DNA from: Primulina eburnea
Taxonomy: Eukaryota > Streptophyta > Magnoliopsida > Lamiales > Gesneriaceae
Assembly: GCF_022965805.1 (NCBI RefSeq)
Contig: NC_133101.1
Location: 46,394,342 to 46,458,341, forward strand
Direction of reading: 5' to 3'
DNA: 64,000 nt
Position 1 is the first letter of the stretch. The number at the start of each line of letters is the position of its first letter. Shown here piece after piece: positions 1-11,158 of the stretch. The position numbers were made by a program, and so were the translations under genes. A model generated the notes under the pieces. It made no database searches. It worked only from the letters and a program-made list of their open reading frames with translations, and was not told the DNA's origin.

Positions 1-211
1 CATTTATCTAATTTATGTTATTGGTTATCATGATTTTTACTCGTTCATATTTGTTTTATTTTAAGGTGCAGTATTTTCATTTGGTAGTTGATTACTATTA
101 TTTGGAAAGGTGAAATATTCAGCAATGTTGGATGCATGCATGATTTACGAATTTTCGAGAAATGAGTTTGTAAAAAAATATTAGTAGCATTTTTAAGCAG
201 TAGACATTTCA
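1..211 (+). mobile_element. 3' end of a 5' LTR, element V (Ty3/gypsy)
   Basis: This is the tail of an LTR whose start lies outside the window. It ends in CA at 211, two bases before a primer-binding site. Its last 80 or so bases align by eye with the end of the LTR at 59701-62163: both have a TTTTCGA..AATGAGTTT stretch, then ATTAGTA, then AAGYAGTA, and end TTTCA. The two are therefore the same family and may be the two LTRs of one old element, now about 59 kb apart. Divergence between them looks high, roughly 15-20% by eye. Confidence 0.75.
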
Positions 212-213
212 GT

Positions 214-225
214 TGATATCAGAGC
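214..225 (+). other. Primer-binding site of element V (tRNA-iMet type)
   Basis: TGATATCAGAGC lies two bases after the LTR end. The usual plant Ty3/gypsy site, complementary to the 3' end of initiator tRNA-Met, is TGGTATCAGAGC, so there is one G-to-A mismatch. The site orients V on the + strand and predicts gag downstream, which is found at 413. Confidence 0.7.
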
Positions 226-412
226 AAGTGTCCTGTATATGGTTGTGCCACCGCCAGCTTCTAAAGCTCACCTGCATGATTTCATGTTATACATCTTACA
301 GCGATTTACAATACATCTTTAGATGCTTTCATGGTGTAAGGATTAAATGCTTCGAAACTAGATTAAATTACATGATGGGTCACATTTAGAATTTGGACTG
401 TATTAATATATC

Positions 413-1454
413 ATGCCTCCCAGACGAGCCCTTAGCATAGACCATCATGACGATACTCGTGGAGGTGATAGAGACTTTCCGCCACCACCACCGCCATTGG
501 ATGCAGCTACTCGAGTTCTCGAGGGCATGGCTAGACTTCTGGAGCAGGCGCAGCAGGCTCCTCGCCCTCAGGCAGACATTTATGTGCAGTTTTGTCAGCT
601 CAACCCAAAGGAGTTCTGGGGTACTACTGACCCTTTCGTAGCGGAGGGTTGGATTCGGTCTTTGGAGCTACACTTCCAGTACTTGCAGATGATGGATGTC
701 GACCGGGTCAGGTGCGCCACTTATATGTTGAAAGATTATGCATCCTTTTGGTGGGAGGGAGTAACGCATAGGATGAACTTGGCTACCCTCACTTGGGATA
801 AGTTCAAGGAGGTGTTCTATGGCAAGTATTTTCCAGCAGACATCAAAGGCCGCCTGACGAGGGAGTTTATGAGTCTCCACCAAGGGGACTCGATTGTGGC
901 CGACTTTATCAGGAAGTTTGATATGGACTGTCATTTTGTGCCCCTAATTGCGAGAGATGCCACCAAGAAGGTGAGGAATTTTATGGATGTCTTGCAACCC
1001 ACGTTGCACCGGGAAGTTATGCTGATGAGACCGGCGAGCTATGGTGAGGCCACCGGTTGTGCCTTTCAGGCTTAGCAGGCCCTGAGGGACATTGATTTTG
1101 AGATGCAGAGGAAGAGATCCTAGGCCCCGTCCAGCTCCCAGCCATAGAAGAGAGTTCACGGGGACACCAAGACATCAGGGGCAGCAGAAGCCCCATGGAC
1201 AGATTAAGAGGCCTGGTCAGCAGAGGCCACCACAGGTACAAGGGGCTCCGAAACCGGCAGAAGGGCATCCATGTAAGCAGTGCAACCGATTTCACCTCGG
1301 AAAATGTTTATTGAAAACCTTCAATTGTTTCATATGCAAGTAAGAGGGTCACAAGTCGAAATATTTCCCTAGGAATAAGGGCCCCACTACTGGCAAAGCA
1401 TATTTGATGCATGCCGAGGAGGCAGAGGCTGAGCGCGAGTCTACTTTGATCACC
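413..1454 (+). pseudogene. Retrotransposon gag, broken (element V)
   Basis: This is the capsid/nucleocapsid protein of a chromovirus-like Ty3/gypsy element. The first 220 codons (413-1075) are open. They begin MPPRR, run through a proline stretch, and contain the retrotransposon gag domain, with NPKEFWGTTDP, VAEGWI, FWWEG, FYGKYFP, REFMSLHQGD and RKFDMDCHFVPL. TAG then stops the frame at 1073, where related copies read on. A frameshift near 1120 follows. The zinc knuckle at about 1324-1366 is damaged: the fourth position after CFIC is TAG, and the last cysteine of CX2CX4HX4C is phenylalanine. A further open piece runs to about 1454 (ESTLIT), after which coding similarity stops. No functional product is expected. 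Confidence 0.85.
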
Positions 1455-1998
1455 GGTTTTTATGCATACGTTTTGTGTTTTTACCACCTTGATTTCATTC
1501 AGTGATATGATTATTGTGTGAACTATTTTGGGATTGAGAACCTAAAAAAAATTAGGATGCATGCTCTACCTAGTAGGATTTAAGGGTTTGAATTGCATGA
1601 ATTGAGAATTTTAATGACTTAATTGAAATAACAAATAATATGAGGACCTAAACGAAAAAATCAAAATTTTAAGGGATGTTTTCGAATCTTTGGAATTTTG
1701 GGTACTGAATTGTTAATTTTCGAAAATTTTATGACGTAATGGGGCAAAAATTAGAAAAATATGTGGGACAAATTTGCAATTTCGAGTTATTATAGGGCCA
1801 AAATGTAATTTTCGAAAACTTTAAGGGCCAAATTGTAATTTTTGAGGATTGCATTCAAATATTTTGATCAACACTTGGGTTAAATCAGTAAAAAATTTCG
1901 AGCACTTTGGGTTAAATGCTGTTATAAATTTCGTAAGTTTCAACGCGAACAGATTTGATGGTATGCTTTGTCGCAAGAAGGATATATATTTCAGGTGC
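1455..1998 (+). other. Non-coding, intron-like stretch between gag and protease of V
   Basis: Coding similarity ends at CCG|GTTTTTATG near 1455. It reappears only as a short stretch that can be read RIYISG at about 1978-1996, which resembles the start of plant gypsy protease (G-R/K-I-F/Y-I-S/A-G). Between them is AT-rich sequence with repeated phrases such as GGGCCAAA and TTTTCGAAAA. The start looks like a splice donor. I could not find an acceptor that restores the frame, so an intron is only a suggestion. Insertion or decay would also explain the stretch. Confidence 0.4.
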
Positions 1999-3431
1999 TG
2001 TGGGGACCCGGACGCTGATCTTTTTCTTAATCATCTTTTGGGATTTAATTATCAATTAATATAAAATAGGGTCTAAAAATTTTTTCTTTTAAAATACAAG
2101 TGCGGAAGGTAATGGCATCTAAATAATTTACATATCTGTAAAAAGTACAAATCTGGTACAACATGTTTCTAGATCAAAGTAATCTAAGGTTTAACTACTA
2201 AATTCAAGTATTAAACCAGGTCTACAATAAGTCCGGAATCACCACGCTAAACTCGTCTTCTCTCATCATCTTCTGACCCCGACCTTGTCCCACCTGTTGT
2301 CATGCACACATACAAAACAAGACAACAGCCGGATACTCCGGTGAGAATAAATCCCAGTATAAAACATGGTAAACATGCATATACACAAAGTAAATCATGA
2401 AATATATCATGAATAAAACTAAAAGCCAATAGATTTCATAATCTGTGAAATCAACTTAAAATAAGCATGCCACTTAAATCAGACAAACATGCTACTCAAA
2501 TCAAATCATAAAAATATGCTATAATGACTGAAAGCAATAAAAATGGGTTTCATAGTCTATGAAACCACATTCATAACGCATGCAGTTCTAGTCAAATCAT
2601 GTCTAGACTCGACTCAACTATAACTCTAGGGATCCCGATGTGAATAAGACGATCTATCACCTACCCTCCCAATCGGGGTGACTGTACGTCTTATTCCTAG
2701 ACTTCGGCCTGATCTGTATCCACATCTGCAATAGGAGAATGATCTTCCCCTAAGCTGTGATATCACCGAACGTCTAGAAGTTTGACTGTTCTGTCAAGAC
2801 TCCCTATCTTAAATGCAATGCATATCAATCTATAAACAGAGCAGTAGCATATCAGCATATAAACAAAGCATATTCATATCAGAATATAATAATAATCTAG
2901 TATGTGATTTTATTGGGAAACTCAAATAAGATCTTATTTGAGTTGTGTCTTCCCGAATATCACATGAATTATACCTTTGTCTTCCAGGTCTGACGAAGAC
3001 GAAGTCTCGAAGTCAACTCTGTCCATATCAATCTGATAATGACAAATCACATAAATACAATATCAGTATATATCTCAGTTCAGAATCTGTTCTGATCAAT
3101 ACTCAAATCGGTATACAATCTGATCAAATTCAACAGTATAAACATGAATCTCAATCAATATCATATCTGATCAATTTAAATAAATACTGAATCTGATCAA
3201 TCTAAATCAACTGATGTTTCGACGACATAACAATACAATCTGAATAACCCCGTCAATCTGAACATCACAAATATAATTCTAGAACCCATAATCTGTGTCA
3301 ATACAATTCAAAATCTGAATACTAACACAATTCTGATATAGAATCTCAGTCAATATCTTTCAAAAATCATAACAATTACAGAACCAATCTATTCTTTAAT
3401 CTGTCTTCAATTCTACAATGTCTACGGTAGC

Positions 3432-4337
3432 TAGGGGTGTTCATCGGTCGGTTCGGTTTTCGGTTTTTTATTTCGGGTTTTTCGGTTTTCGATTTTACAA
3501 ATATGTAATCCGATATCCGAACCATTTTTCTTCGGTTCGGTTCGGTTTCTACCGAAATGGTTCGGTTATTTCGGTCGGTTATTTCGGTTTTGATACAATT
3601 ATTTAAACTAATAATCTAAATATATTATAAAATATAATATGTTATCTTTTTAAATGATTTCTTAGTAAAATATTTAAATATAAAGTACAAATGAATTACA
3701 TAAACAACAATTGTAGGACCGAGTGCTTACCGCTTTACCAAAAGCTATAGCTAGTGGTAATGGTGCAACTCAAATCTTTTAAACCGCACAGCAGCACAAG
3801 CACCATGGTTCGATCGCTCTACCAAGCAAGGACAATTATTGCACCCAACAATCTCCCTCCCAATAATTGCACTCCATGCAATCAATGGGAATCGAACTCA
3901 TGACCTTGGCTCTGATACCAATTGTAGGACCGAGTGCTTACCGCTTTACCAAAAGCTATAGCTAGTGATAATGGTGCAACTCAAATATTTTAAACCGCAC
4001 AGCAGCACAAGCACCATGGTTTGATCGCTCTACCAAGCAAGGACAATTATTGCACCCAATAACAATCAACTAAGTATTATTCAAAATAATTCTTCATTCA
4101 CTAATATCATCTCAATAAATAATATAAAATAAAAATAACATTATTAATTTAATTAAATTTCGATTTTTTCGATCGGTTCGGTATTGCTATTTGTAATCCG
4201 AAACCGAACCAAATTAATTTCGGTTTTAACATTTATATCCGGATTATAAAATTCGGTTTTCGGTTCGGTTTAGTATTCGGTTTTTTCGGTTTGGATTTTC
4301 GGTTTTTTCGGTTTTATCCGAAGTTTAAACACCCCTA
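3432..4337. mobile_element. Non-autonomous hAT-like element (miniature, 906 bp)
   Basis: Terminal inverted repeats TAGGGGTGTT and its complement at the right end (AACACCCCTA, one mismatch) are bounded by a perfect 8-bp duplication ACGGTAGC at 3424-3431 and 4338-4345. Eight-base duplications and TAGGGGTG-type ends are typical of the hAT superfamily. There is no transposase frame. Subterminal regions are rich in CGGTTCGGTTT-like repeats on both sides in inverted orientation, as expected for transposase binding or foldback. It is inserted in LTR A(a) and is itself split by a TRIM. Confidence 0.88.
3712..4061 (-). mobile_element. TRIM (350-bp miniature LTR retrotransposon)
   Basis: Two 139-bp direct repeats (3712-3850 and 3923-4061), almost identical, flank a 72-bp centre. 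Read on the minus strand, the element starts TG and each LTR ends GGTCCTACA. A full iMet-type primer site TGGTATCAGAGCC (3908-3920, minus) follows 2 bp after the first LTR, and a polypurine run GGGAGGGAGAT (about 3850-3861, minus) precedes the second. A perfect 5-bp duplication ACAAT flanks it (3707-3711, 4062-4066). It has no coding capacity and must rely on enzymes from other elements. One LTR starts TG and the other TA, a single change. Confidence 0.92.
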
Positions 4338-4641
4338 ACGGTAGCAAAAATGCTATATCTGAAGCACATGAAATTCTGGCAACATCATATTCTCAAAACA
4401 TCTCAAAACGTAACAAAACTTACGTCCTTGTGTAGCTTGAGTCAAGAGGAACACGATACTGCGTTCGGATTTGAATTCTGATGGACGGATTTCTCACAAT
4501 CGAAAGTTTAAAAGGCGTAAAGAAATTCTCAACAAAAGCCTCGCCTCTTTCTGAATTTTCTGAGGAATTAACGTGTCATTCACTTATATATATATTTCAT
4601 GCAATTCTGGGAACGTGTCTTATTTTTCAGCAACCACGCAT

Positions 4642-4947
4642 GACCGCGGGTGCGGTGTGTTCAGCAGCGCGGGTGCGCTCATGCTTCGGCATGCTTATCA
4701 TTTTCTGAAATTCACGACCGCGGGTGCGGTACATCTTAGACCGCGGGTGCGGTACCACCACCGCGAGTGCGGTCTTGTTCTTACCGCGGGTGCGGTGTGG
4801 CTTCTGTAAAATCCCCAACTTTCTGTCCATGCACCGCGGGTGCGGTCTTGGTTGCACCACGGGTGCAGTGATGCTTCAGCCTCACATTCCAAAATTCCAT
4901 TTTTAATGACCGCGGGTGCACTCCTGTTCTGGGCGCGGGTGCGGTCT
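4642..4947 (-). repeat. Array of about ten CpG-rich motifs in LTR A(a)
   Basis: On the minus strand the motif ACCGCACCCGCGGT or a close variant recurs about ten times, separated by 15-45 bp of unrelated, AT-richer sequence. Its ends ACCGC and GCGGT are complementary, so each copy can form a small hairpin. The same motif fills the same position in LTR A(b). Copy (c) has a different motif there. Several apparent small reading frames in this stretch are only by-products of the motif. Confidence 0.85.
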
Positions 4948-5075
4948 GACAAACCCTATTTTCTCATGTCTTTTCTTCCCTCATTGCATGTCATGCATTC
5001 TCATATCTTCCGAGTCTCTCGTTAATGAAGATTGATAATCTTGGTTTATCAATTCTATAATTCTTGGGCCTTACA

Positions 5076-6160
5076 GGTGCAGGCCCCTTGAACCACCCTG
5101 CAGCCCCTTTAAGTCTCTTGGACACACTCTAACAGCAGCTAGTAGCCATGTCCCTCGAAGACTCCTAGTCGAAGAAACCTTGCCCACAAGGCTTCTATTT
5201 TCGAGCCACCCCTTCCTCCTCCATGTCCAGCCCATGTGTCAACTTTTCTAGGCCCTTAAACACTCTTAAACTCGTCCATTCCCATGGCCCTATGATGGCA
5301 GCCCTTTAATGCACCATTAACACGAGTTTTGGATCATGAAATCATGAGTTTTTTTGCATAGCATGACATAAAAACGAAAATAAATTTAAGGGTTCATATT
5401 TTTTTCATGCAAACATGCATCAAACATATAATATGGTGTGATAGATGAGAAAAGGAGATTAAAACATACCTTTGCGCATATTACGCTCGAAAAAAATTTG
5501 GCGATGCGAGAAACATTGGCGGAGAAGCGACCTGTTGCTGAATTTCCTTCCAAGACTCACGAGTTTCCTTCAATTATTTTTTTGTGCTTGGTGTACTGCT
5601 GAAGTATCCTAGTTGTTTAAGGGAGGGGTGGCGTGTGAGTTATGGGGTTTGGGGTATGGTTTTAGGCTATATTTATTAATTAAAACTCATAGTATAAGCC
5701 TAGGCCCATTAACCTAGTATAATAGGCCCATTAAGCCCATTAGTTATTATTTAAATATTTTCTTTAAGAAAGTTTTTAAAAATATTAGTCGAGTTCTCGA
5801 AAAATTCATATTTTCGTAAAAAATCGAATGCCATTAAAAATATCACCAGGCGTATAAAAAAACCTTAAAACTCCTCATTTTCGAAAATTCCATTTAAACA
5901 CACCACACATTAGACAATTAAAAATAATTATTTTATAAAATATTTTGTCTCATATGGTCCCCGGTCTTCGTTCCTCAATCGCGTCTCGAATAACCTTTAA
6001 AAAAACACAGTTTTATGCATTCTAACTGTAAACCCTATTTTTAAACGTGTAATCAAGCATATCATAATTTATTCATGCCATTAAAATCATTTAGTTAGTC
6101 ATTTTCTATTTTCCTAGATTTGAATGCAGTTGGATTACGTCATCGTATTTTGGACCTTAC
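5076..6160 (-). mobile_element. Truncated gypsy LTR (U), antisense
   Basis: Read on the minus strand this begins TGTAAGGTCCAAAATACGAT at 6160, close to the start of the element Y LTR (TGTAAGCTCC at 34119). It then has the family's AT-rich stretch and a phrase around CGGGGACC..ATATGAGAC near 5950. The 3' part of the LTR is missing because it meets element V and LTR A(a) at its left end. There is no primer site or coding sequence with it. Confidence 0.6.
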
Positions 6161-6571
6161 ATTAAAGGTCCTTAGATACACGGTTAATTGGCTGGACAGG
6201 AGTGAAAGATAGGTGCACCAAACGTGGGGTTTTCATGGTTGGCAGGGCATGGTTTCAAGTTCTTGAAGGGCGCGGCTGCATGCTGCTGCTGGGTCAGGGG
6301 TTGTAAGAGGGTGGCTATATGGCCCTAGATGGGGTAAAGGGTGGCTGGAGCAACGACGCGGGCTGTAGGCGTGTGGCTTGAGCCGTTCGATCTTGAGGGG
6401 GGCGCGGGTTGAGGGCTGCATGTGCATGGCTCTTAGGGATTGGTCCAACAGCTAGTTAAGGGTTCAGTCATGGTCTTAGGAAGGTTGCATAAGGTCTAGA
6501 CTCGTTGGTCAAGGGCTAGGGTTGAAGGAACTCATGGATAGTTTTGTGCAGAAAATTTCAGAAGGTTATTA
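6161..6571 (+). repeat. GC-richer LTR-like fragment, family not identified
   Basis: This is 411 bp of GGC/GGG-rich sequence with no coding signature and no RNA gene that I recognise. It lies between the start of antisense LTR U and the start of LTR A(b). Similar GC-rich middles occur in the long LTRs of V, Y and Z, so an LTR fragment is likely. The first bases (AAGGTCC) form a short inverted repeat with the start of U (GGACCTT). Confidence 0.35.
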
Positions 6572-6687
6572 TGTAATGCCAGAGATTTTAGTTTGATACT
6601 TTTGAATTGTTATATATTATGAATAAGACGATGGAAGAACAGACGTGGATAAGAGAAGTTGCAAATTGAGTTTATTGGCAAAGAGAG

Positions 6688-6949
6688 ACCGCACCCGTGC
6701 CAAGAAGTAGACCGCACCTGCGGTGTAAGGGCAGAAAGTTGGATTTTTGATTGCAATAGCCACCGCACCCGCGCTTAAGCTTCTACCACACCCGCGCTTG
6801 GAGGACAGTAGGGTATGTTTTTGGGGCAGAACGTGCACCGCACCCGCGGTACCAAAGGGAGCGCACCCGCGGTCCAAGCTTCTGGAAAATTTGATGTATA
6901 TTAGTACACTGAGCGCACCCGCGGTGCAAAAGTGAGTGCACCCGCGGTG
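6688..6949 (+). repeat. Array of eight CpG-rich motifs in LTR A(b)
   Basis: ACCGCACCCGCGGT and variants occur near 6688, 6711, 6762, 6785, 6837, 6860, 6911 and 6936, with unequal AT-rich spacers. This is the same motif as in A(a), in the same position and orientation relative to the LTR. Confidence 0.85.
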
Positions 6950-6993
6950 AGACGTGCAGCATGCACCTTGAGCCACTTGTTCATTCTCATGCA

Positions 6994-6994
6994 T

Positions 6995-7036
<42 letters not shown>
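6994..7036. repeat. (AT)n microsatellite
   Basis: An uninterrupted TA run of about 33 bp (7002-7034) lies just after the motif array in LTR A(b). The equivalent place in A(c), near 13020, has only a short ATATAAATATATGTATATG stretch. Confidence 0.9.
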
Positions 7037-7041
<5 letters not shown>

Positions 7042-7978
7042 CAATCGTTATTTCCTTCATTCCAAAGGAAAGGAAATCGAGAGAAGGTTTCGGGAAAAGA
7101 TTTAGCTTCTTTATGATTTCCAATTCCGATCGTGCCAAATCCATTCGTCTGATTTTGAATCTGAGTACAGTACCAAGTTCTTAGGTATGACAGCTATAAC
7201 ATGACGTAAGTTTTGTTACGTTTTGATATCGTTTGAAATTATGATGTTGTCAGAATTGAAGATGAATCATATATGGTGTTTCTGATATAGTAGACATCGT
7301 ATATTTGAAGTCAGATCGAAGAACGGACTGATTATATAATTGTTATGATTTTCTGAAGTGATATGACTGAGATTGTACCGATTTGAGATTATGATCTGTT
7401 ATCGCTGGGGTTATGAGTTGTATTAATATTGATTATGTCTCCTGATAGTATGTTTGTGATGTTGAGATTGACGGGGTTATCAAGACTGTATTATTATACC
7501 GTCGAAGCATCAGTAGATTGGTGTTAATCAGATTCAGTATTGATAATGATTGTATCGTTCTGTCGTGACATTAATCAGATTATGTTCGATTTGTGTATTG
7601 ATCAGATCAAGCCGTGAATTGGACTGTATATTGATATTGTGTTTATTTGATATTATCATTCCAGATTTGATATGGACAGATTTGACTTCGAGACTTCGAC
7701 TTCGTCAGATCGAGAAGACAAAGATATAAGTCAATGTGGTATTGGGAGATCGACTCAAGTAGGATATACTTGAGTTTCCATAAATCACATACTTACTGTT
7801 ATTATATGCATTGATTTAATTTGATATGCTTGTTCTATTGATTTATAGGAAGCATGTATTAGACGAGTGATCTTGTGACAGAAGTGTCTGATAGTGGTGG
7901 GATCACCATGGGCACATTGCACGATGTCACAAGAGAGTGTATTGGCGATAGTGCCAAAGTCTGTCACCGGATGATTGG

Positions 7979-8083
7979 CTATCGATGTGGATAGAATTGG
8001 AGTTTCTTCTATTACTGGAGATCGATACCATATCGATGTGGATAGAATTGGAGTTTCTTCTATTACTGGTGATCGATATGGAA
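7979..8083 (+). repeat. 51-bp tandem duplication in LTR A(b)
   Basis: ATCGATGTGGATAGAATTGG begins at 7981 and again at 8032, with the following 30 bases also repeated almost exactly. The homologous place in A(c), near 14020-14070, has a single copy, so this duplication is private to copy (b) or its lineage. Confidence 0.85.
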
Positions 8084-8628
8084 TGCCAACATCTGGAAAC
8101 CGGGATCCCTAGACTAGGAATGAGTCTAGTCTTAGACGTGGAGTCACGAGTATGATTTATAGTTGATATTGATTCATGTTTGTGACTGCGATACATGTTA
8201 TGAATATATGCTTCATGCTTTTATTTCTGTTATATGAAATGCACGTTTCGTTGATTTATACTGGGAATATAATTCTCACCAAAGTTATCCGGCTGTTGTC
8301 TTGTTTGTATGTGTGCATGACAACAGGTGGGACAGGTTCAGGGTCCAGAAGATGAAAAGAGATCGTGATTAGAGTGGAGACTACGGACTTTCATTAGAAA
8401 TAGGGTTTGGACACTTGATGTTTAGTTGTTAAACCTTAGTCTGAATAAATGTATGCTGTACGAGACTCGTACTTTAATTTATACTGATATGTATAATAGC
8501 TGAATGCCATTACGTTCCGCATGTAATAGTGTATGTAAAAAAAAAATTTAGACCCTGTTTATTATAATTGATTAATTAGTCCCAAAGATGATTAAGAATT
8601 GAATTAGCGTTCGGGTCCCCACAACAGG

Positions 8629-8640
8629 TGGTATCAGAGC
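8629..8640 (+). other. Primer-binding site of element A(b)
   Basis: TGGTATCAGAGC lies 5 bp after the LTR end CCCCACA. This is the standard iMet-type primer site of plant Ty3/gypsy elements, with no mismatch in the visible 12 bases. Confidence 0.88.
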
Positions 8641-8951
8641 AATAGGTCCAGAACTGTAGGTTTTGAGACTGAGATAGAGGCTAGTGAGCGGGGTAGATTG
8701 AGTTTCTTTCCTTGCATGTGATTGCTAGCATGTGATTTATTATAATGTTGACTTCCATTGTATATGTTAATAGTGCAGTATGTTTTACTGTGTTCTGTGA
8801 AGATACATGTTACCTGAATATCTGAGTTGATATGGTAATGTGTATTAATTGAGGATGAATCAGAAACAATTCTTGATCAGAGGTAAGCTGATCGGAAAGG
8901 GACTGAGACGGATTTGTCTCATGTGATTGCTAACTCTTGTGATTATCAGAT

Positions 8952-9131
8952 ATACCTCCGAGAAGAATTCGAGAACCGGGTAGTACTTCGAGTAATCAGA
9001 TGGATGTGTCAGAAAATCCGATGGAAACAATGATGAAGAGGTTTCAGTCGTTTCAACCGCCGATTCTGAAGGGTACTCAGACGCCCGATGTAAAATGGCA
9101 CTTCGAGAGAATCAAAGGCATGGATCCCGTG
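8952..9131 (+). pseudogene. 5' stub of a gypsy gag (element A(b))
   Basis: An open stretch reads PPRRIREPGSTSSNQ and then ENPMETMMKRFQSFQPP..FKG-like residues (ILKGTQTP). This is typical of the beginning of plant Ty3/gypsy gag upstream of the capsid fold. The expected ATG is ATA (8952-8954). After about 60 codons the similarity ends abruptly at GGATCCCGTGTAA, where antisense LTR W begins. The rest of the element is absent. Confidence 0.65.
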
Positions 9132-10567
9132 TAAGAGTTCGTGTAAGGTTCCGGCTAGCCTCGGATAAATCAAACCTGCGGAAATTCTTATACTGTGCTT
9201 ATTTCCCCAAACTCAATTGAATGGCTAAGAATCGATACCCCGAGACCCATCCTAGGATGCTACAGTATTGACTCCAACTCATACCAACAGCCCAAACGGC
9301 CCCAATATCGTCTGTAACAACAGAACGACACAAAAATCCGAGATTCAACACCATTATTCTTCCTAAGGTTTCTATTACTTCCCAAGCCATCCCCGACTCG
9401 AAACAAAACCTCGAATAGTACCTAAACACAACCCACATCATGTCTATACGCAGTAGTGAAGGCCTAGCGATGTCAATGAAGCCTGCAACTCAAACACTTC
9501 AAGAATTCATCAATAACATATTTTCAGAAGAAAACGCAGTTTGAGCAGTCCCACAAAAACAATCGTAACTCACTCAATTCTTATCCAAATATTTTGAATT
9601 TACTGTCAAATAGAAGGTACCAAAAAGTTCTACGTTTTATATGTTGAAAGTTTTTCCAGAAAACCGAATGAAAATAGCAGTAATTAAAATGACAACAAAT
9701 TCGTGTTTTGAGATCCAAAAACAGTTTCAAAAGTGATCCAACCATATTTGCTCAAACTTCTTCATAACATACACATCGTTTTCATACAATAAACACAAAA
9801 ATTATTACTATGACAAGATCGATGCAGAAACGAAAGAATATACATTCCTTATGATGTTAAAATTTACCGAACCGACGATACCGAAGCGGAAACGGAGCGA
9901 GGGTTGATTCGGGACGAATATTGCACGATTTTCTTGAAATAAAACTCACGAAAATTTGATGGAATGCTGAAGGAAATGGGACGGCTTCTCTCCCTTTTAG
10001 AACCCTAAGTTTTACTATTAAAAATGTGTAATTGAAATGTGTATGTGTGTGTTGTGTGTTTAGCGTGTATATGTGTGTGTTAGTGGTGTGTGTGCATGTG
10101 TTTAGTAATTTAGGGAATAAAAATTTGTTTAATTATAAATTAACCACTAGTTAAATGGTAGTCAAGCACTAACTTTACTAATATCACTTAATTAAAATAA
10201 GATGTACATGTGCTAGACTTTAAAAGTTTTAAAAAATCTTAAAATCACTAAATAAATCAATTATACTTTAAAAATGCTAAAAAACTTAATAAATTATTTA
10301 AAATGCCCCAAGCCCAAATTAAAATAAAATACCACATTTTAAAATTGTCAAAATCGTCACCAGTCTCTATTCCTCGATCCCGCATCGAGTAATCGCCTGA
10401 AATATGAAACTCGAAAAATATTTTAACGTGCATCACATAAACATTAAATAATGTATAGCAATGCATTTAAACAAATCATGCATCACTAACTCATTTTAAA
10501 TTTAAATAAATGAATTAACAATTTAAATAATGCATGAGTTTTACGTGTACTGATTTTGGGCTCTACA
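9128..10567 (-). mobile_element. Truncated gypsy LTR W, antisense
   Basis: On the minus strand it begins TGTAGAGCCC at 10567 and carries the start seen in X, with AGTACACGTAAA then CATGCATTATTTAA. Its left two-thirds is homologous to 43420-44090: both contain CTTATAC.GTGCTTATT and GAGACCCATCCTAGGA. It is cut at about 9128, next to the place where the related fragment W2 has a CpG-rich motif array. On the right it abuts a 90-bp piece of Y's LTR. Confidence 0.65.
10024..10100. repeat. Imperfect (GT)n tract in LTR W
   Basis: About 75 bp of GTGTGT runs are interrupted by single changes. It is simple sequence with no other feature. Confidence 0.8.
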
Positions 10568-10655
10568 CTGAGCCTTGGCCTTACATGTCATTGTATTAGT
10601 CACAACCAACTCCCATCATTCAAAACATGACATAATATTTATTACTTAATAAAAT
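10568..10655 (-). mobile_element. Small piece of Y's 3' LTR, left of element X
   Basis: On the minus strand these 88 bp align with 61385-61460 of the V LTR: both have GTTTTGAA.GATGGGAGTT.GTTGTGACTAA, and GTAAG.CCA.GGCTCAGT follows. The remainder of the same LTR resumes at 32282, so X was inserted here. Left flank AAAAT then CATGCATATACG on the right reproduces the V LTR order AAAATCATGCATATACG. Confidence 0.65.
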
Positions 10656-11130
10656 TGTAGTGCCCTAAAACAAGTACACGTAAATCCCATGCATTATTTA
10701 ATTTGTTAACTTATTTAATTAATTTAAAAATGAGTTAAAAGGTGCATGTTACATGATTTAATTGATGCTAAATGTTTATATGTTTATTTTTATGCAAATT
10801 AAATTGTTTTCTCGAGTTAGCTTTTAAGGAGAAAATTCTACACGAGATCGTGGAACGGAGACCAAAGACGATGTAGATGATTTAATAAAATGTTATGTTT
10901 TTATTTTAAGACAAGAAAATTTGTTATTTTGAATGATTTATGTATTTTAGCATTTTAAGGTCCAATTTAATTTATTAGATGAATTAAAATATTTTAAGCA
11001 TTTTATTTACAATTTTTGAAAATTAAGAGTTAATTATTTAACTTATGGTTTATTATTTTATAAATTTTGTGGGATTAATTATTCACCATTATTAGTAGTT
11101 TAGCTATTAATTTAATTTAATTAAAAGTTT

Positions 11131-11158
11131 AAGAAGAAGAAGAAGAAGAAGAAGAAGA
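11131..11158. repeat. (AAG)n microsatellite in X 5' LTR
   Basis: Nine consecutive AAG units. The 3' LTR has only a short AAAAAAAGAAGAAGG remnant at about 18944, so the tract expanded or contracted after insertion. Confidence 0.85.

Larger units (their letters stand above)
1999..5075 (-). mobile_element. Solo LTR, family A copy (a), interrupted by a hAT-type element
   Basis: Read on the minus strand, the LTR starts TGTAAGGCCC at 5075 and ends GGGTCCCCACA at 1999. It is flanked by an exact 5-bp duplication, GGTGC (1994-1998 and 5076-5080). There is no internal region, so this is a solo LTR left by LTR-LTR recombination. Removing the 906-bp insertion and its 8-bp duplication leaves about 2163 bp, matching copy (c) at 2172 bp. 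The family resembles Ty3/gypsy: copy (b) is followed by an iMet-type primer site. The insertion point lies within a few bases of the junction between V and the LTR U fragment. Confidence 0.88.
6572..8623 (+). mobile_element. 5' LTR, family A copy (b)
   Basis: It starts TGTAATGCCAGAG and ends TCGGGTCCCCACA, followed after 5 bp by a primer site and a gag stub. It is therefore the 5' LTR of a truncated element rather than a solo LTR. It is 2052 bp long and collinear with copies (a) and (c). Shared landmarks are the motif array near +120 to +380, GTAAGTTTTGTTACGTTT near 7205, CTCACC..GTTATCCGGCTGTTGTC near 8275, and the GGGTCCCCACA end. No matching 3' LTR is seen on its right, so no target duplication can be tested. 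Confidence 0.85.

Noticed and set aside
3861..3920. GAGTTCGATTCCC (minus) next to the TRIM primer site, resembling a tRNA 3' half or SINE head
   Set aside because: The two 139-bp direct repeats, primer site, polypurine tract and 5-bp duplication make it a TRIM; no A box is seen.
4481..5025. Several overlapping small frames on both strands
   Set aside because: They fall in the motif array of LTR A(a). Their repeated GAGA/RTRG-like residues simply translate the repeat.
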